A stretch of DNA of 64,000 nucleotides from Flavobacterium sp. ACN6 (GCF_002304005.1 NZ_MRCQ01000006.1:124001-188000), one strand, 5' to 3'. Positions 45,296-54,151 are shown, counted from the stretch's first letter. The notes: generated by a model not told the origin, from the sequence alone. Program-made: numbers and translations.

Positions 45296-46675
45296 ATGAC
45301 AAACATTCAGAGTGCAATACAGTTAGAGAAAAAGAATACCATTGTTCCAATGGTTATTTTAACCTTGTTGTTTTTTATCTTAGGGTTTGTAACCTGGCTT
45401 AACGGACCACTAATTCCGTTTTTTGAATTGGCTTGCGAATTGTCTTCTTCTCAAGCTTACTTTGTAACATTCGCCTTTTATATAGCTTATTTTGTAATGG
45501 CAATTCCGTCTTCCTATATTATTGAAAAAGTGGGATATAAAAACGGAATTTCTTTAGGACTTTTAATAATAGCTGCTGGAGCTTTTATGTTTTATCCTGC
45601 AGCTGCAAGCCGAACATTTATTTTATTTTTACTGGCTTTGTTTGTAATGGGGACAGGCTTGGCAGTTTTACAAACAGCATCCAATCCGTACGTTGTGGTA
45701 ATTGGCCCAAGAGAAAGTGCTGCGGCAAGAATCAGCGTTTTGGGTATTGCAAATAAACTTGCAGGATTTGTAGCGCCAATTGTGCTTACGGTTTTGGTAT
45801 TGTCAAATATGCAGGATTTTACAGCAGACAAAATAGCCTTGATGGATGAAGCTGCAAAAACAAACGCCCTAAATTCTCTTGCATTGCAATTACAAAGACC
45901 GTATCTTTATATGGGTTTGATAATTACTGTTTTAGCTTTATTGGTAAAATTTTCTCCTTTACCGGAAATTGATTTGGATGAAGAAGGAAATGTTGCTCAT
46001 TTAAGTATTTTTAAACAAATCAAAAATGCATTCAGGCATCCGCAGCTGGTTTTAGGAGTTATTACATTAATGTTGTATTTGTCTGCCGAAGTTTTAGCAG
46101 GAGATTCTATCGGAGGTTTCGGTAAACAATTGGGAGTGTATGGTAATAATGGGAATTTCTATCTAAAATTAACTTCGTTTACCATGTCTGCAATGGTTAT
46201 TGGGTATATATTGGGAATAGTTTTAATACCTAAATATGTTTCGCAGGTCTCCGCTTTAAAAATTTCAGGAATATTAGGTATACTGCTGGTTTTTGCAATT
46301 GTTTTGGTTTCGCCAAAAATTATGATTGCATTGCCGGGAATTCCAAATATACCGTTGGTAATTTTTTTTGTAGCACTTTTAGGATTAGCAAATGCTTTGT
46401 GCTGGCCTGCAATATGGCCAATGGCTTTGCAGGATTTAGGCGGTTATACAAAAATAGGAAGCGCGATTTTGATAATGGGAATTATTGGCGGTGCAGTTTT
46501 TCCATTGTTTTACGGAATGATTACGGAAAGCATAAATGCTTCAATTGTTGCAAAAAATATGCAAAATGTTTCTAGAAGCGGTAATCAGGTAGCGTATTTA
46601 ATGTTGCTTCCGTCCTATGCAATGATTTTATTTTATGCTGTAAAAGGGCATAAATACAGGAAATGGAGTAGTTGA
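45296..46675 (+). CDS. Sugar MFS transporter, FucP/NagP type
   Basis: This 459-aa inner-membrane protein has twelve predicted helices. The conserved GLAVLQTASNPYVVVIGPRE segment and the WLNGPLIPFFE opening are the signature of the fucose:H+ symporter (FHS) family that includes FucP and the GlcNAc transporter NagP. Given NagB next in line (24-bp gap), an N-acetylamino sugar is the likely cargo. A TACTTTTG box at 45175-45182 in the 166-bp leader could be the -7 element of its promoter, though no TTG stands at the right distance. Confidence 0.88.
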   Translation: MTNIQSAIQLEKKNTIVPMVILTLLFFILGFVTWLNGPLIPFFELACELSSSQAYFVTFAFYIAYFVMAIPSSYIIEKVGYKNGISLGLLIIAAGAFMFYPAAASRTFILFLLALFVMGTGLAVLQTASNPYVVVIGPRESAAARISVLGIANKLAGFVAPIVLTVLVLSNMQDFTADKIALMDEAAKTNALNSLALQLQRPYLYMGLIITVLALLVKFSPLPEIDLDEEGNVAHLSIFKQIKNAFRHPQLVLGVITLMLYLSAEVLAGDSIGGFGKQLGVYGNNGNFYLKLTSFTMSAMVIGYILGIVLIPKYVSQVSALKISGILGILLVFAIVLVSPKIMIALPGIPNIPLVIFFVALLGLANALCWPAIWPMALQDLGGYTKIGSAILIMGIIGGAVFPLFYGMITESINASIVAKNMQNVSRSGNQVAYLMLLPSYAMILFYAVKGHKYRKWSS

Positions 46676-46699
46676 ATAAGAAAATAAAAATAATATATC

Positions 46700-48628
46700 A
46701 TGTTAAAAAGTAAAATTGACAAAGCAACAGGTTTCGAAAAAAGATTCGAAAACATTAATACAGTTGTTTTTGAGAACTCAACAGAAGCTTCAAAAGAAGT
46801 AGCGCAGGAAATTGCAGCTTTAATCAAAGAAAAACAGAAAGAAGGCAAACCTTGTATTTTAGGATTGGCTACAGGTTCTTCTCCAAAAGGATTATATGCA
46901 GAATTGGTTCGTCTTCATAAAGAAGAAGACTTGAGTTTTAAAAACGTAATTAGTTTTAATTTGGATGAATACTATCCAATGGAGCCAAATTCTATCAACA
47001 GTTATGTTCGTTTTATGAAAGAACTGTTGTTTGATCATGTCGATATTCTACCTGAAAACGCTCACGTTCCAGATGGACTTTTAACAAAAGAACAAATTGC
47101 AGATTATTGTCATGAATATGAAGCTAAAATCGAAGCTTTAGGCGGAATCGATTTGCAGATTCTTGGAATTGGAGGAAACGGACATATCGGTTTTAACGAG
47201 TCTGGTTCACTTCAGAACTCTAAAACTCGTTTGGTTGCGTTAGATCATATTACGAGAGTTGCGGCAAGTAAAGATTTCTTCGGTTTAAATAATACGCCAA
47301 GAACTGCGATTACACTTGGAGTGAAAAAAATCATGGAAGCTAAAAGAGTAATCTTATTGGCTTGGGGTGAAGGAAAAGCAAATGTTGTCAAAAAATCTGT
47401 TGAAGACGAAGTTACAAACAGAGTTCCTGCTTCATTTTTGCAAGAGCATAATAATGCAGTTTTTATTTTAGATAAAGAAGCTTCTTCAAAATTAACGAGA
47501 GTTAATAAACCTTGGCTGGTAGAAAAAATCGTTTGGACAGATAAATTAACTCGTAAAGCAGTTTTAGGATTGGCATTAGATCTTAAAAAACCAATTTTAA
47601 TGCTTACAGATGCTGATTATATCGAAAATGGTATGAGCGATTTGCTGGCAGATTCTGGTCCAGCTTACGATATCAATATTAATATTTTTAATAAATTACA
47701 GAACACCATTACAGGATGGCCAGGTGGAAAACCAGATGCAGACGATTCTAACCGTCCAGAAAGAGCTGAGCCTGCTAAAAAACGTGTATTAATTTTCAGT
47801 CCGCATCCAGATGATGATATTATCAGTATGGGAGGAACTTTTATGCGTTTGCAAAATCAAGGACATGAAGTGCATGTGGCGTACCAAACTTCTGGAAATA
47901 TTGCTGTTGCAGATGATGAAGCATTGCGTTTTGCAAGATTCGTAATTGATTACAACGAAAAATTCGGAATCAAAAGTGAAGAAGCAGATAATATTTACAA
48001 AAAAGCACATTCATTTTTAGAGAATAAAAACAACAGTGAAATTGACATTCCTGAAGTTCGTTACATTAAAGGTTTAATTAGAAAAGGAGAGGCGAGAGCG
48101 ACGAGTCATTTTGTGGGTCTTCCTGACAGTCAGATTCATTTTATGGAATTGCCTTTCTACGAAACTGGAACAATTGAGAAAAAACCAATTGGTGCAGAAG
48201 ATATTCAGCTGACAGTTGATTTAATTGAAAAAATTAAACCGCACCAAATTTATGCTGCTGGAGATTTAGCAGATCCACACGGAACACATAAAGTTTGTTT
48301 GGATGCTATTTTTGAAGCTGTAAAAATTTTAAAACCAAAATCATTTATGGATGACTGCTGGTTATGGTTGTACAGAGGTGCTTGGCAAGAATGGGGAATT
48401 GACGAAGTTGAAATGGCAGTTCCGATGAGTCCAGACCAAGTTTTAGAAAAACGTCACGGAATCTTCAAACACCAATCACAAAAAGACGGAGTTGTTTTTC
48501 AAGGAACAGATGCAAGAGAGTTCTGGCAGAGAGCAGAAGACAGAAACCGCGAAACAGCAGCTTTATATCACCAATTAGGTTTAGCGACTTATGCAGCGAT
48601 GGAAGCTTTCGTGAGATGGCATTATTAA
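46700..48628 (+). CDS. nagB: Glucosamine-6-phosphate deaminase fused to a PIG-L-type deacetylase domain
   Basis: The first ~320 of 642 residues are NagB (LGLATGSSPKGLYAELVRLH, SFNLDEYYPM, GIGGNGHIGFNESG with the catalytic DEYY and NGHIGFNE motifs), which converts GlcN-6-P to fructose-6-P and ammonia. The C-terminal ~300 residues are a LmbE/PIG-L fold: SPHPDDDIISMGG (zinc ligands HPDD), and DPHGTHKVC with the second His. Fused NagB proteins of this length occur in Bacteroidota. No separate nagA is visible in this locus, so the second domain may supply N-deacetylation; this is inference. Confidence 0.9.
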   Translation: MLKSKIDKATGFEKRFENINTVVFENSTEASKEVAQEIAALIKEKQKEGKPCILGLATGSSPKGLYAELVRLHKEEDLSFKNVISFNLDEYYPMEPNSINSYVRFMKELLFDHVDILPENAHVPDGLLTKEQIADYCHEYEAKIEALGGIDLQILGIGGNGHIGFNESGSLQNSKTRLVALDHITRVAASKDFFGLNNTPRTAITLGVKKIMEAKRVILLAWGEGKANVVKKSVEDEVTNRVPASFLQEHNNAVFILDKEASSKLTRVNKPWLVEKIVWTDKLTRKAVLGLALDLKKPILMLTDADYIENGMSDLLADSGPAYDININIFNKLQNTITGWPGGKPDADDSNRPERAEPAKKRVLIFSPHPDDDIISMGGTFMRLQNQGHEVHVAYQTSGNIAVADDEALRFARFVIDYNEKFGIKSEEADNIYKKAHSFLENKNNSEIDIPEVRYIKGLIRKGEARATSHFVGLPDSQIHFMELPFYETGTIEKKPIGAEDIQLTVDLIEKIKPHQIYAAGDLADPHGTHKVCLDAIFEAVKILKPKSFMDDCWLWLYRGAWQEWGIDEVEMAVPMSPDQVLEKRHGIFKHQSQKDGVVFQGTDAREFWQRAEDRNRETAALYHQLGLATYAAMEAFVRWHY

Positions 48629-48720
48629 CAGTCTTAGTTAACAGTCTCAGTTAACAGTGTCAGTTATCAGTCGGTGTGATCTGCGACTGAAAACTGCAAC
48701 TAAAAACTGCGACTGAAAAC
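48629..48720. repeat. Repeated CAGT-TAACAGT and GCGACTGAAAACT words
   Basis: TTAACAGTCTCAGTTAACAG is followed by four near-copies of CTGC(G/A)ACT(G/A)AAAACT. The same words, on the other strand, stand at 17180-17209. The rest of the gap to 49017 has a hairpin (48740-48790), a small TCCCGA/TCGGGA dyad near 48808, and another GCGACTGCGACTGAAAAC copy near 48877. Confidence 0.6.
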
Positions 48721-48739
48721 TTTGTTTACATAATAATTT

Positions 48740-48790
48740 GAAGCAGGAAGAGAGAATCGAAAAAGGTTCTTTTTTCTTGCTTCTTTTTTT
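48740..48790 (+). terminator. Probable terminator of the nagB operon
   Basis: GAAGCAGGAAGAGAGAA pairs imperfectly with TTCTTTTTTCTTGCTTC and is followed by a run of T residues. A weaker second copy of the same pattern (CAGGAAAGAAG...CTTGCTTC) follows near 48953-48990. Confidence 0.55.
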
Positions 48791-49017
48791 TAAGATGCTA
48801 TCCCGACACTTCGGGACTAAGATTATGAGGTTCTAAGTTTTTAATTTCTGTCTTCGGTTTTGTTTTAACTGTAAACTGCGACTGCGACTGAAAACTATTT
48901 TTTTAATCTGTGGCAAAAGAAAAAATAAGTGATAGTTTTGCAAACAATTGAGTCAGGAAAGAAGAAAAAAAAGTCTTTCATCTTGCTTCTACCTCTTTCT
49001 TCTTAAAAAAAAAAACT

Positions 49018-49248
49018 ATGGAACAAGACAAAAAACTTCTCATAAAGTTAGCACATACCAAAATGCCTTTCGGTAAATACGAAGGTAAATTTTTAATTGA
49101 TCTTCCGGAATATTATGTGGTTTGGTATCATAATAAAGGATTTCCAAAAGGAGAACTCGGACAGCAGCTGCAATTGATTTATGAATTAAAACTGAATGGA
49201 TTGGAGGAATTGATTCGAAATATTAAGAAGCAGTATCCGAAACCATAA
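49018..49248 (+). CDS. DUF3820 family protein
   Basis: This 76-aa soluble protein shows the DUF3820 pattern: TKMPFGKYEGKFLIDLPEYY, VVWYHNKGFPKGELGQQL and a helical end. The family is short and widespread; its function is not known to me. It is a lone gene just upstream of the unusual secretion locus and looks like ordinary core sequence. Confidence 0.85.
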   Translation: MEQDKKLLIKLAHTKMPFGKYEGKFLIDLPEYYVVWYHNKGFPKGELGQQLQLIYELKLNGLEELIRNIKKQYPKP

Positions 49249-49351
49249 ATATGTTAAGACAATAAACCTTATTTTGTTATTCTTTTGTCTTATTGTGGCT
49301 TTTTGCTAAATAATATATTTATAGTATTGTGGGTATATAATTAGCAGAAGA

Positions 49352-50933
49352 ATGAGGGTAATTCAAAGTGCGTGGACATGTAATAAGCCAAGTTTGTTAA
49401 CTACAAGTCTAGGTTGGCTCTCTCCTGAATATAACTTAATGGCTTGGACGTTGAGCTGTTTACAATTAAAAAAATATTATCCAGAATTAATTCTATATAG
49501 TGATAGTGTTTCCGCTAAAATGCTGGTTGATACGTTAAAGCTTCCGTACAGTGAAGTAATATGTAATCTCGATTCATTAAATATTTACCATCCTCAGCTT
49601 TGGGCACTTCCAAAGATATCAGCATATTCTCAGCAAGAAAAACCATTTCTACATGTTGATGGAGATGTCTTTATTTGGAAAAAATTCAATGATTCATTAG
49701 TGAAAGGAAATTTGATAGCTCAAAATATAGAAGCAGCTACAGATTATTATGAAAAAATAATGATTTCACTAGAGTCTGAATTGAATTTTTTTTCCAGATG
49801 AAATTCTAAAAGAAAGAAAGTCAAAAGAACAGATTTTAGCATATAATGCTGGAATATTTGGAGGAAGTGATATTTCCTTTTTTAAAGAATATACTGAAAA
49901 ATCCTTTGATTTTGTTGGGAAAAACACATTAAATCTTTCCAAAATAAATGTTTCAAACTTCAATATATTTTTTGAACAATATCTTTTTTATTGTTTAGCA
50001 AAGAAGTATAAGAAAAAAGTGAGGGTATTAATATCAAAGATAATTGGTGACAACCAATATAGAGGTTTTGGTGATTTTGAGAGAGTTCCATATAATAATG
50101 ATTATATACATCTATTAGGAAGCTATAAGCGTAATGATTTTGTTTGTAAGCAGATGGCTAATAGACTTCGGCAGGATTATCCAGAATACTATTATCGAAT
50201 AATAGATTTATTTAAAAGAAATAAATTATCTCTTTATAAAGACTATTATAAATTAGGAACTACGACTGAAAATTATCTGTTACATAGATATAGAAAACTA
50301 TTAGATAATGATTTGAAAAATAAAAAAGAATCATCTGCTAAGTCATTGAATTTTGATTTTAAAAGAAATCTCATAAAAGAATTAGGAGGTTTTAAGTTAA
50401 ATAAAGGTCAGTTTATAGATTTTGAAATTTTTAGTTCAAAAATTGATGCCATAGTAAAAAAAGATTTCATGCTTTTTTCTAAAGATTATTTGTATCCGAG
50501 AGATTGTAAAGCGAACTCTTATTTTCAAAGTTTGTTTGAAAATAATATTGAGATTTACTCTAAAGTTTTAATGAGCGATAAAGATTATCGTATAATTGAA
50601 AGCAAATATAATTGGAGCTCTTTTATTGAAAAACAAAAGGTCAAAGATGAAAATGAAATAGTTATTTTAGAAGAATCTGAAACAAGTTTTTCTACCCTTA
50701 TTATTCCCGAATGCGATCAAGACAGATTTTCATTAGTGTATGTTGATTCACTCGATATGCTTATTCTGGATATTTTAAAAAGGAAGAAAACGATTGGGGA
50801 ACTAATGGAAGAACTTAAAAATTATTTCGACACAAAAGAATTAAAAAATAATTTTAAAGAATTTGAAGAGCTGATTTTTGGAAGAATACGATTAGGTCTT
50901 TATGCTAAATCCATAAAATATATAAAGTTATAA
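49352..50933 (+). pseudogene. DUF6734 family gene with a frameshift in a T8 tract
   Basis: The first 144 codons (SAWTCNKPSL..., LMAWTLSCLQLKKYYPELIL, HVDGDVFIWKKF) match DUF6734 proteins, which look like GT-A-type glycosyltransferases with a DxD-like DGD. The frame then hits a stop at 49801. With one T fewer in the run at 49786-49793 the sequence reads NFFPDEILKERKSKEQILA and joins the downstream frame (ILAYNAGIFGGSDISFFKEY) to give 526 aa. The last ~70 residues (VYVDSLDMLILDILKRKKTI) resemble a small winged-helix/PqqD-like module. It is the first gene of the GG-leader locus. Confidence 0.75.
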
Positions 50934-51014
50934 TTAAATTTTAAATTTAACAAATTAAATAATGTTAATTAAATTATTATTTGATGTTTTTACTTACTAT
51001 TAAAACCCTTTATT

Positions 51015-52205
51015 ATGAAAACAATTAAGAAGATTAAATTTAGTGACATTAAAGGAATGTTGAAAAGAGATGGAATGAGGGAAATTATAGGCGGCTCTGG
51101 TGGTGGTGGTACTATTGGTTCCGGAGGTCAGGGAAATTATGGTTTTGGCGGAGGAGGAGGAGGTACAGCTTTAAGCAGTAATCCATTTGATACAAGTTTT
51201 ACGGGCAGTAATTATGGTGGATTTGGTGGAAGTAATGTTTCTGGAGGAGGTGTTTATGGAAGTGGTTCTGTAACTGGAGCAGGTGAAAGTACATATCCAG
51301 GATCACCATATTATAGTGGTTCTGCAGGAACAAATAATTTAAATTCATCAACTTCTAGTGATAATTATAGCAGTACTGGTGGTTGGATATTTAATGGTGA
51401 CGGTAGTAGAACAACTAATGATCCAACAGTAATAAGTCGTTATTTGGGTTTTTTAAATGCTAATAATGGTAATGTTACAAGCAACCAGATGTATGACTTT
51501 TTAAATAGAGAAGCTAGTGCTGGGGGAAGAGAAATAAATAGTAGTTATTTGCCAGGCATAGTTTTAAATGAAGTTCCTGTTGTTAATAATTACAAAGGGC
51601 CAAGTACAATTCCTCAAGGGGTGGTTTATGATAATGGAATACTTCATATTAATCCAACAAACAGTGGACAAGGAGGAGTTATTAATGGAACCTCACCAGT
51701 ATTGACAATTTTTTCAAAATCCCAAGTTGTCGATGGTTTAAATAAAATTAATTTTTCGGAAATGGCTCTTAAAGATATTATAGATTGGGATCCTATAAAA
51801 AAAGATTTTAATCAAGGGATTAAATTTCAGTCAACGATGAAAGTAAATGCTGACGGAGTTTATTCTATTGCTTTATATGAAAAGTTGTCATTGACGACAT
51901 ATGATAAAGATAGTAATAAGTCTAAACATACTACAGTTGGTTTTGGGCATAAATTGCATGATGGAGCGATTAAATCAACAGATCTTAAATCGGTAACTTT
52001 TTATCAGTCGATATCTTTTTTAGCACAGGATATTATATCTGCTGAAAATGCATTGAATCAAAAGATTGAAAATAGAGATCTAACTGGACAGTTTAGTAGA
52101 AATCAATACTTGGCTTTAGTTGACATGACTTTTAATGGAGGAAATTTAGTTGATAATGTCTTAGATGCCATGAGAAAAGATATTTTGATGCTGAAATTTT
52201 TGTAA
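51015..52205 (+). CDS. Double-glycine leader protein with GH24 lysozyme-like domain, C-terminus frameshifted
   Basis: Residues 1-27 (IKGMLKRDGMREIIGG) form a typical Bacteroidota GG leader, to be cut after G27 by a C39 peptidase during export. Residues 28-125 are Gly/Ser-rich and disordered. Residues about 275-390 resemble T4-type lysozyme GH24: E289 in LYEKLSLTTYDKD, an Asp at 297 or 299, and T307 before VGFGH, then a GH24-like MTFNGGNLVDNVL segment. The frame ends in DILMLKFL; one base more near the A4 tract at 52175-52178 gives RKRYFDAEIFVNNRAITPEQ and a stop at 52270 (418 aa), 5 bp before the next gene. It is likely a secreted peptidoglycan-cutting effector. Confidence 0.75.
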   Translation: MKTIKKIKFSDIKGMLKRDGMREIIGGSGGGGTIGSGGQGNYGFGGGGGGTALSSNPFDTSFTGSNYGGFGGSNVSGGGVYGSGSVTGAGESTYPGSPYYSGSAGTNNLNSSTSSDNYSSTGGWIFNGDGSRTTNDPTVISRYLGFLNANNGNVTSNQMYDFLNREASAGGREINSSYLPGIVLNEVPVVNNYKGPSTIPQGVVYDNGILHINPTNSGQGGVINGTSPVLTIFSKSQVVDGLNKINFSEMALKDIIDWDPIKKDFNQGIKFQSTMKVNADGVYSIALYEKLSLTTYDKDSNKSKHTTVGFGHKLHDGAIKSTDLKSVTFYQSISFLAQDIISAENALNQKIENRDLTGQFSRNQYLALVDMTFNGGNLVDNVLDAMRKDILMLKFL

Positions 52206-52275
52206 ATAATCGAGCAATAACACCTGAACAAGCCAATTCAGAACTAATTGCATTAGGCTATAAAAAATAAAGATT

Positions 52276-52860
52276 ATGAAAAGAGGATTTTATTTTTCAA
52301 TTGTACTTAATTTAATTCTAATTGTTTTATGTTTTTTTCTTTATCAGAAAGAAATTGGATTGGAGAAGGAATTATTTTCTTTTCAAAAAGGGAAGAAAGT
52401 TCATGAGAAGGAGAAAAAAGAAAATCATATTGAAATGGATAAAAATGACCCAATTTTTATTTTTAACTCTAAAAAATTCGCATGTGATTCAGGAGGCAGT
52501 TCAAGTTATGAAACTAATTTATGTTTTGGTGAGAAGTTAGAATTTGCAGACAGCCTGTTAACAGAAGTTTTTAAAAATAAGATCTTATTATTAGATAAGT
52601 ATGTTAAGATGGATAAGGAAGTAATCTCAAAAACAAAGGATAATACTTTTTTTGTAAAAGCTTTAAGGCTTAATACTGCACAAAAAGAAAATCTTATAAA
52701 ATCTCAAAAATTATGGGATCAGATGAGGGTATTAAACTCTAAAGATGTTGAATTGGCCTGTGATGGGGGGACTGGGTGTTCTGGCTTTGTAAGTCGAGCG
52801 GAAACAAACTATGTTTTAAAACGAATAGAAGAAATCAAAAATATCAATGGATATAATTAG
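52276..52860 (+). CDS. Membrane-anchored LprI/DUF1311-like protein, putative lysozyme inhibitor
   Basis: This 194-aa protein has one N-terminal membrane helix (FYFSIVLNLILIVLCFFLYQ) and a periplasmic part with the DUF1311/LprI pattern: SYETNLCFGEKLEFADSLLT, then LNTAQKENLIKSQKLWDQMR, then ELACDGGTGCSGF and a basic helix. Four Cys could form two disulfides. LprI of Mycobacterium tuberculosis is a reported lysozyme inhibitor, so placed 5 bp after the (restored) lysozyme gene it is a good candidate for immunity. This role is inferred from family and position. Confidence 0.65.
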   Translation: MKRGFYFSIVLNLILIVLCFFLYQKEIGLEKELFSFQKGKKVHEKEKKENHIEMDKNDPIFIFNSKKFACDSGGSSSYETNLCFGEKLEFADSLLTEVFKNKILLLDKYVKMDKEVISKTKDNTFFVKALRLNTAQKENLIKSQKLWDQMRVLNSKDVELACDGGTGCSGFVSRAETNYVLKRIEEIKNINGYN

Positions 52861-52894
52861 TATTTTAAGTCTTTTAGATTAAAAATAAAATGTA

Positions 52895-54151
52895 ATGTTC
52901 AATTTTCCTCACGAATTTCAACTCGATGCAAAAGACTGTGGTCCAGCTTGTATTAAAATAATTGCTAAATATTACGGCAGGTTTTATAGCCTGCCTTTTT
53001 TACGTGATTTATGTGGTATTACAAGAGAAGGTGTAAGTTTTTTAGATATTAGTGATGCCTGCGAAAAAATAAGTTTGCGTACTAAAAGTATTAAAATAGA
53101 TTTTGAAACTTTTAAGGCTATTCCATTGCCATGTATAGTACATTGGCAAAATGGTCATTTTATTGTTGTTTATAAAATAACGAATAAACAAGTATTTGTC
53201 TTCGATCCTGCAAAAGGTTTATTTCCTGAAAATTTATCTTTAGGAGAAATCAATAATAAGTATTTTAATTTTTTAAATGCCTTGTATCAATATCTTGATT
53301 ATACCATTCAACAGCCGTACGAAGTTCAAAAACAAATAAATCTACAGTTGTTGGAGCTGCAAACAAAAAAGTTTAATCAATTAAAAAATGACTTTCAAAA
53401 TCAAGATATAAAATATAAAACATCTAAGGGTCTTTTTAAAAATGATTCTACTCTTTATACAAAAAATGTAACTTCTAAAGCTGATATTGAACATTCTATT
53501 ATTGCAAAAGCTAATAGCGAATTGGATTATAATGCTATCGATAAAGAAATTAGTAATACTAGTTATCAAATAAAAGAAGCTCAAAATAAAGCTCAGGTTA
53601 TTGCAATTGAAAAAGCTTCAAAAGAAAGAGAACTTATAATTAATATGTTCAATAATTATTATGACTTAATCGATGTGATAAAAAAATGGGAACGAAATTA
53701 CGTTTTTATTGCTCCGATTAATGGCAAAGTTGATTTTTTAAGTTTCATTAAAAGCAATGATTTTATTCAATCTGGACAAGAATTATTTAAAATTATACCC
53801 ATGAACAATCAAATAATTGGTCAGGTTAATCTTCCCGAAAATGGTTCAGGAAAAGTGAAAGTTGGGCAAAATGTTATTATAAAGCTTAATAATTATCCTT
53901 TCAATGAATATGGATCTATAAAAGGCAAAGTAAGAAGAATTTCATTGGTAACAAATCAACAAACGCTTTCAGACAATCAGAAAAAAGTTAATTCTTATCT
54001 GGTAGATATAGATTTACCATTTGGTTTAAAAACAAATTACGGCGTAGAATTAAATTTTTATGCAGAAGCAAAAGGAAATGCAGAAATTATCACAGCAGAT
54101 AGAAGGTTGATTGAGAGATTTTTTGATAATTTGAGACATAGTGTAAAATAA
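52895..54151 (+). CDS. C39 peptidase domain fused to HlyD-type adaptor C-terminus
   Basis: Residues 1-125 are a C39 bacteriocin-leader peptidase: Q9 and C15 in FQLDAKDCGPACI, H88 in WQNGHFIVVY, D104 in VFDPAKG, all catalytic residues present. From about residue 129 (ALYQYLDYTIQQPYEVQKQI) the sequence is a membrane-fusion protein: coiled coil, then FIAPINGKVDFLSFIKSND, a lipoyl-like half and an HlyD_D23 barrel, ending FFDNLRHSVK. The ABC transporter membrane and ATPase domains and the HlyD membrane helix are absent, so this looks like an in-frame deletion between two genes. No membrane segment is left. Its value may be a true chimera or an assembly collapse. Confidence 0.8.
   Translation: MFNFPHEFQLDAKDCGPACIKIIAKYYGRFYSLPFLRDLCGITREGVSFLDISDACEKISLRTKSIKIDFETFKAIPLPCIVHWQNGHFIVVYKITNKQVFVFDPAKGLFPENLSLGEINNKYFNFLNALYQYLDYTIQQPYEVQKQINLQLLELQTKKFNQLKNDFQNQDIKYKTSKGLFKNDSTLYTKNVTSKADIEHSIIAKANSELDYNAIDKEISNTSYQIKEAQNKAQVIAIEKASKERELIINMFNNYYDLIDVIKKWERNYVFIAPINGKVDFLSFIKSNDFIQSGQELFKIIPMNNQIIGQVNLPENGSGKVKVGQNVIIKLNNYPFNEYGSIKGKVRRISLVTNQQTLSDNQKKVNSYLVDIDLPFGLKTNYGVELNFYAEAKGNAEIITADRRLIERFFDNLRHSVK

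Noticed and set aside
49352..54151. Prophage or integrative element
   Set aside because: Despite a GH24 domain there is no integrase, holin, structural gene, att repeat or tRNA; the GG leader and C39/HlyD parts indicate a peptide-type secretion locus.
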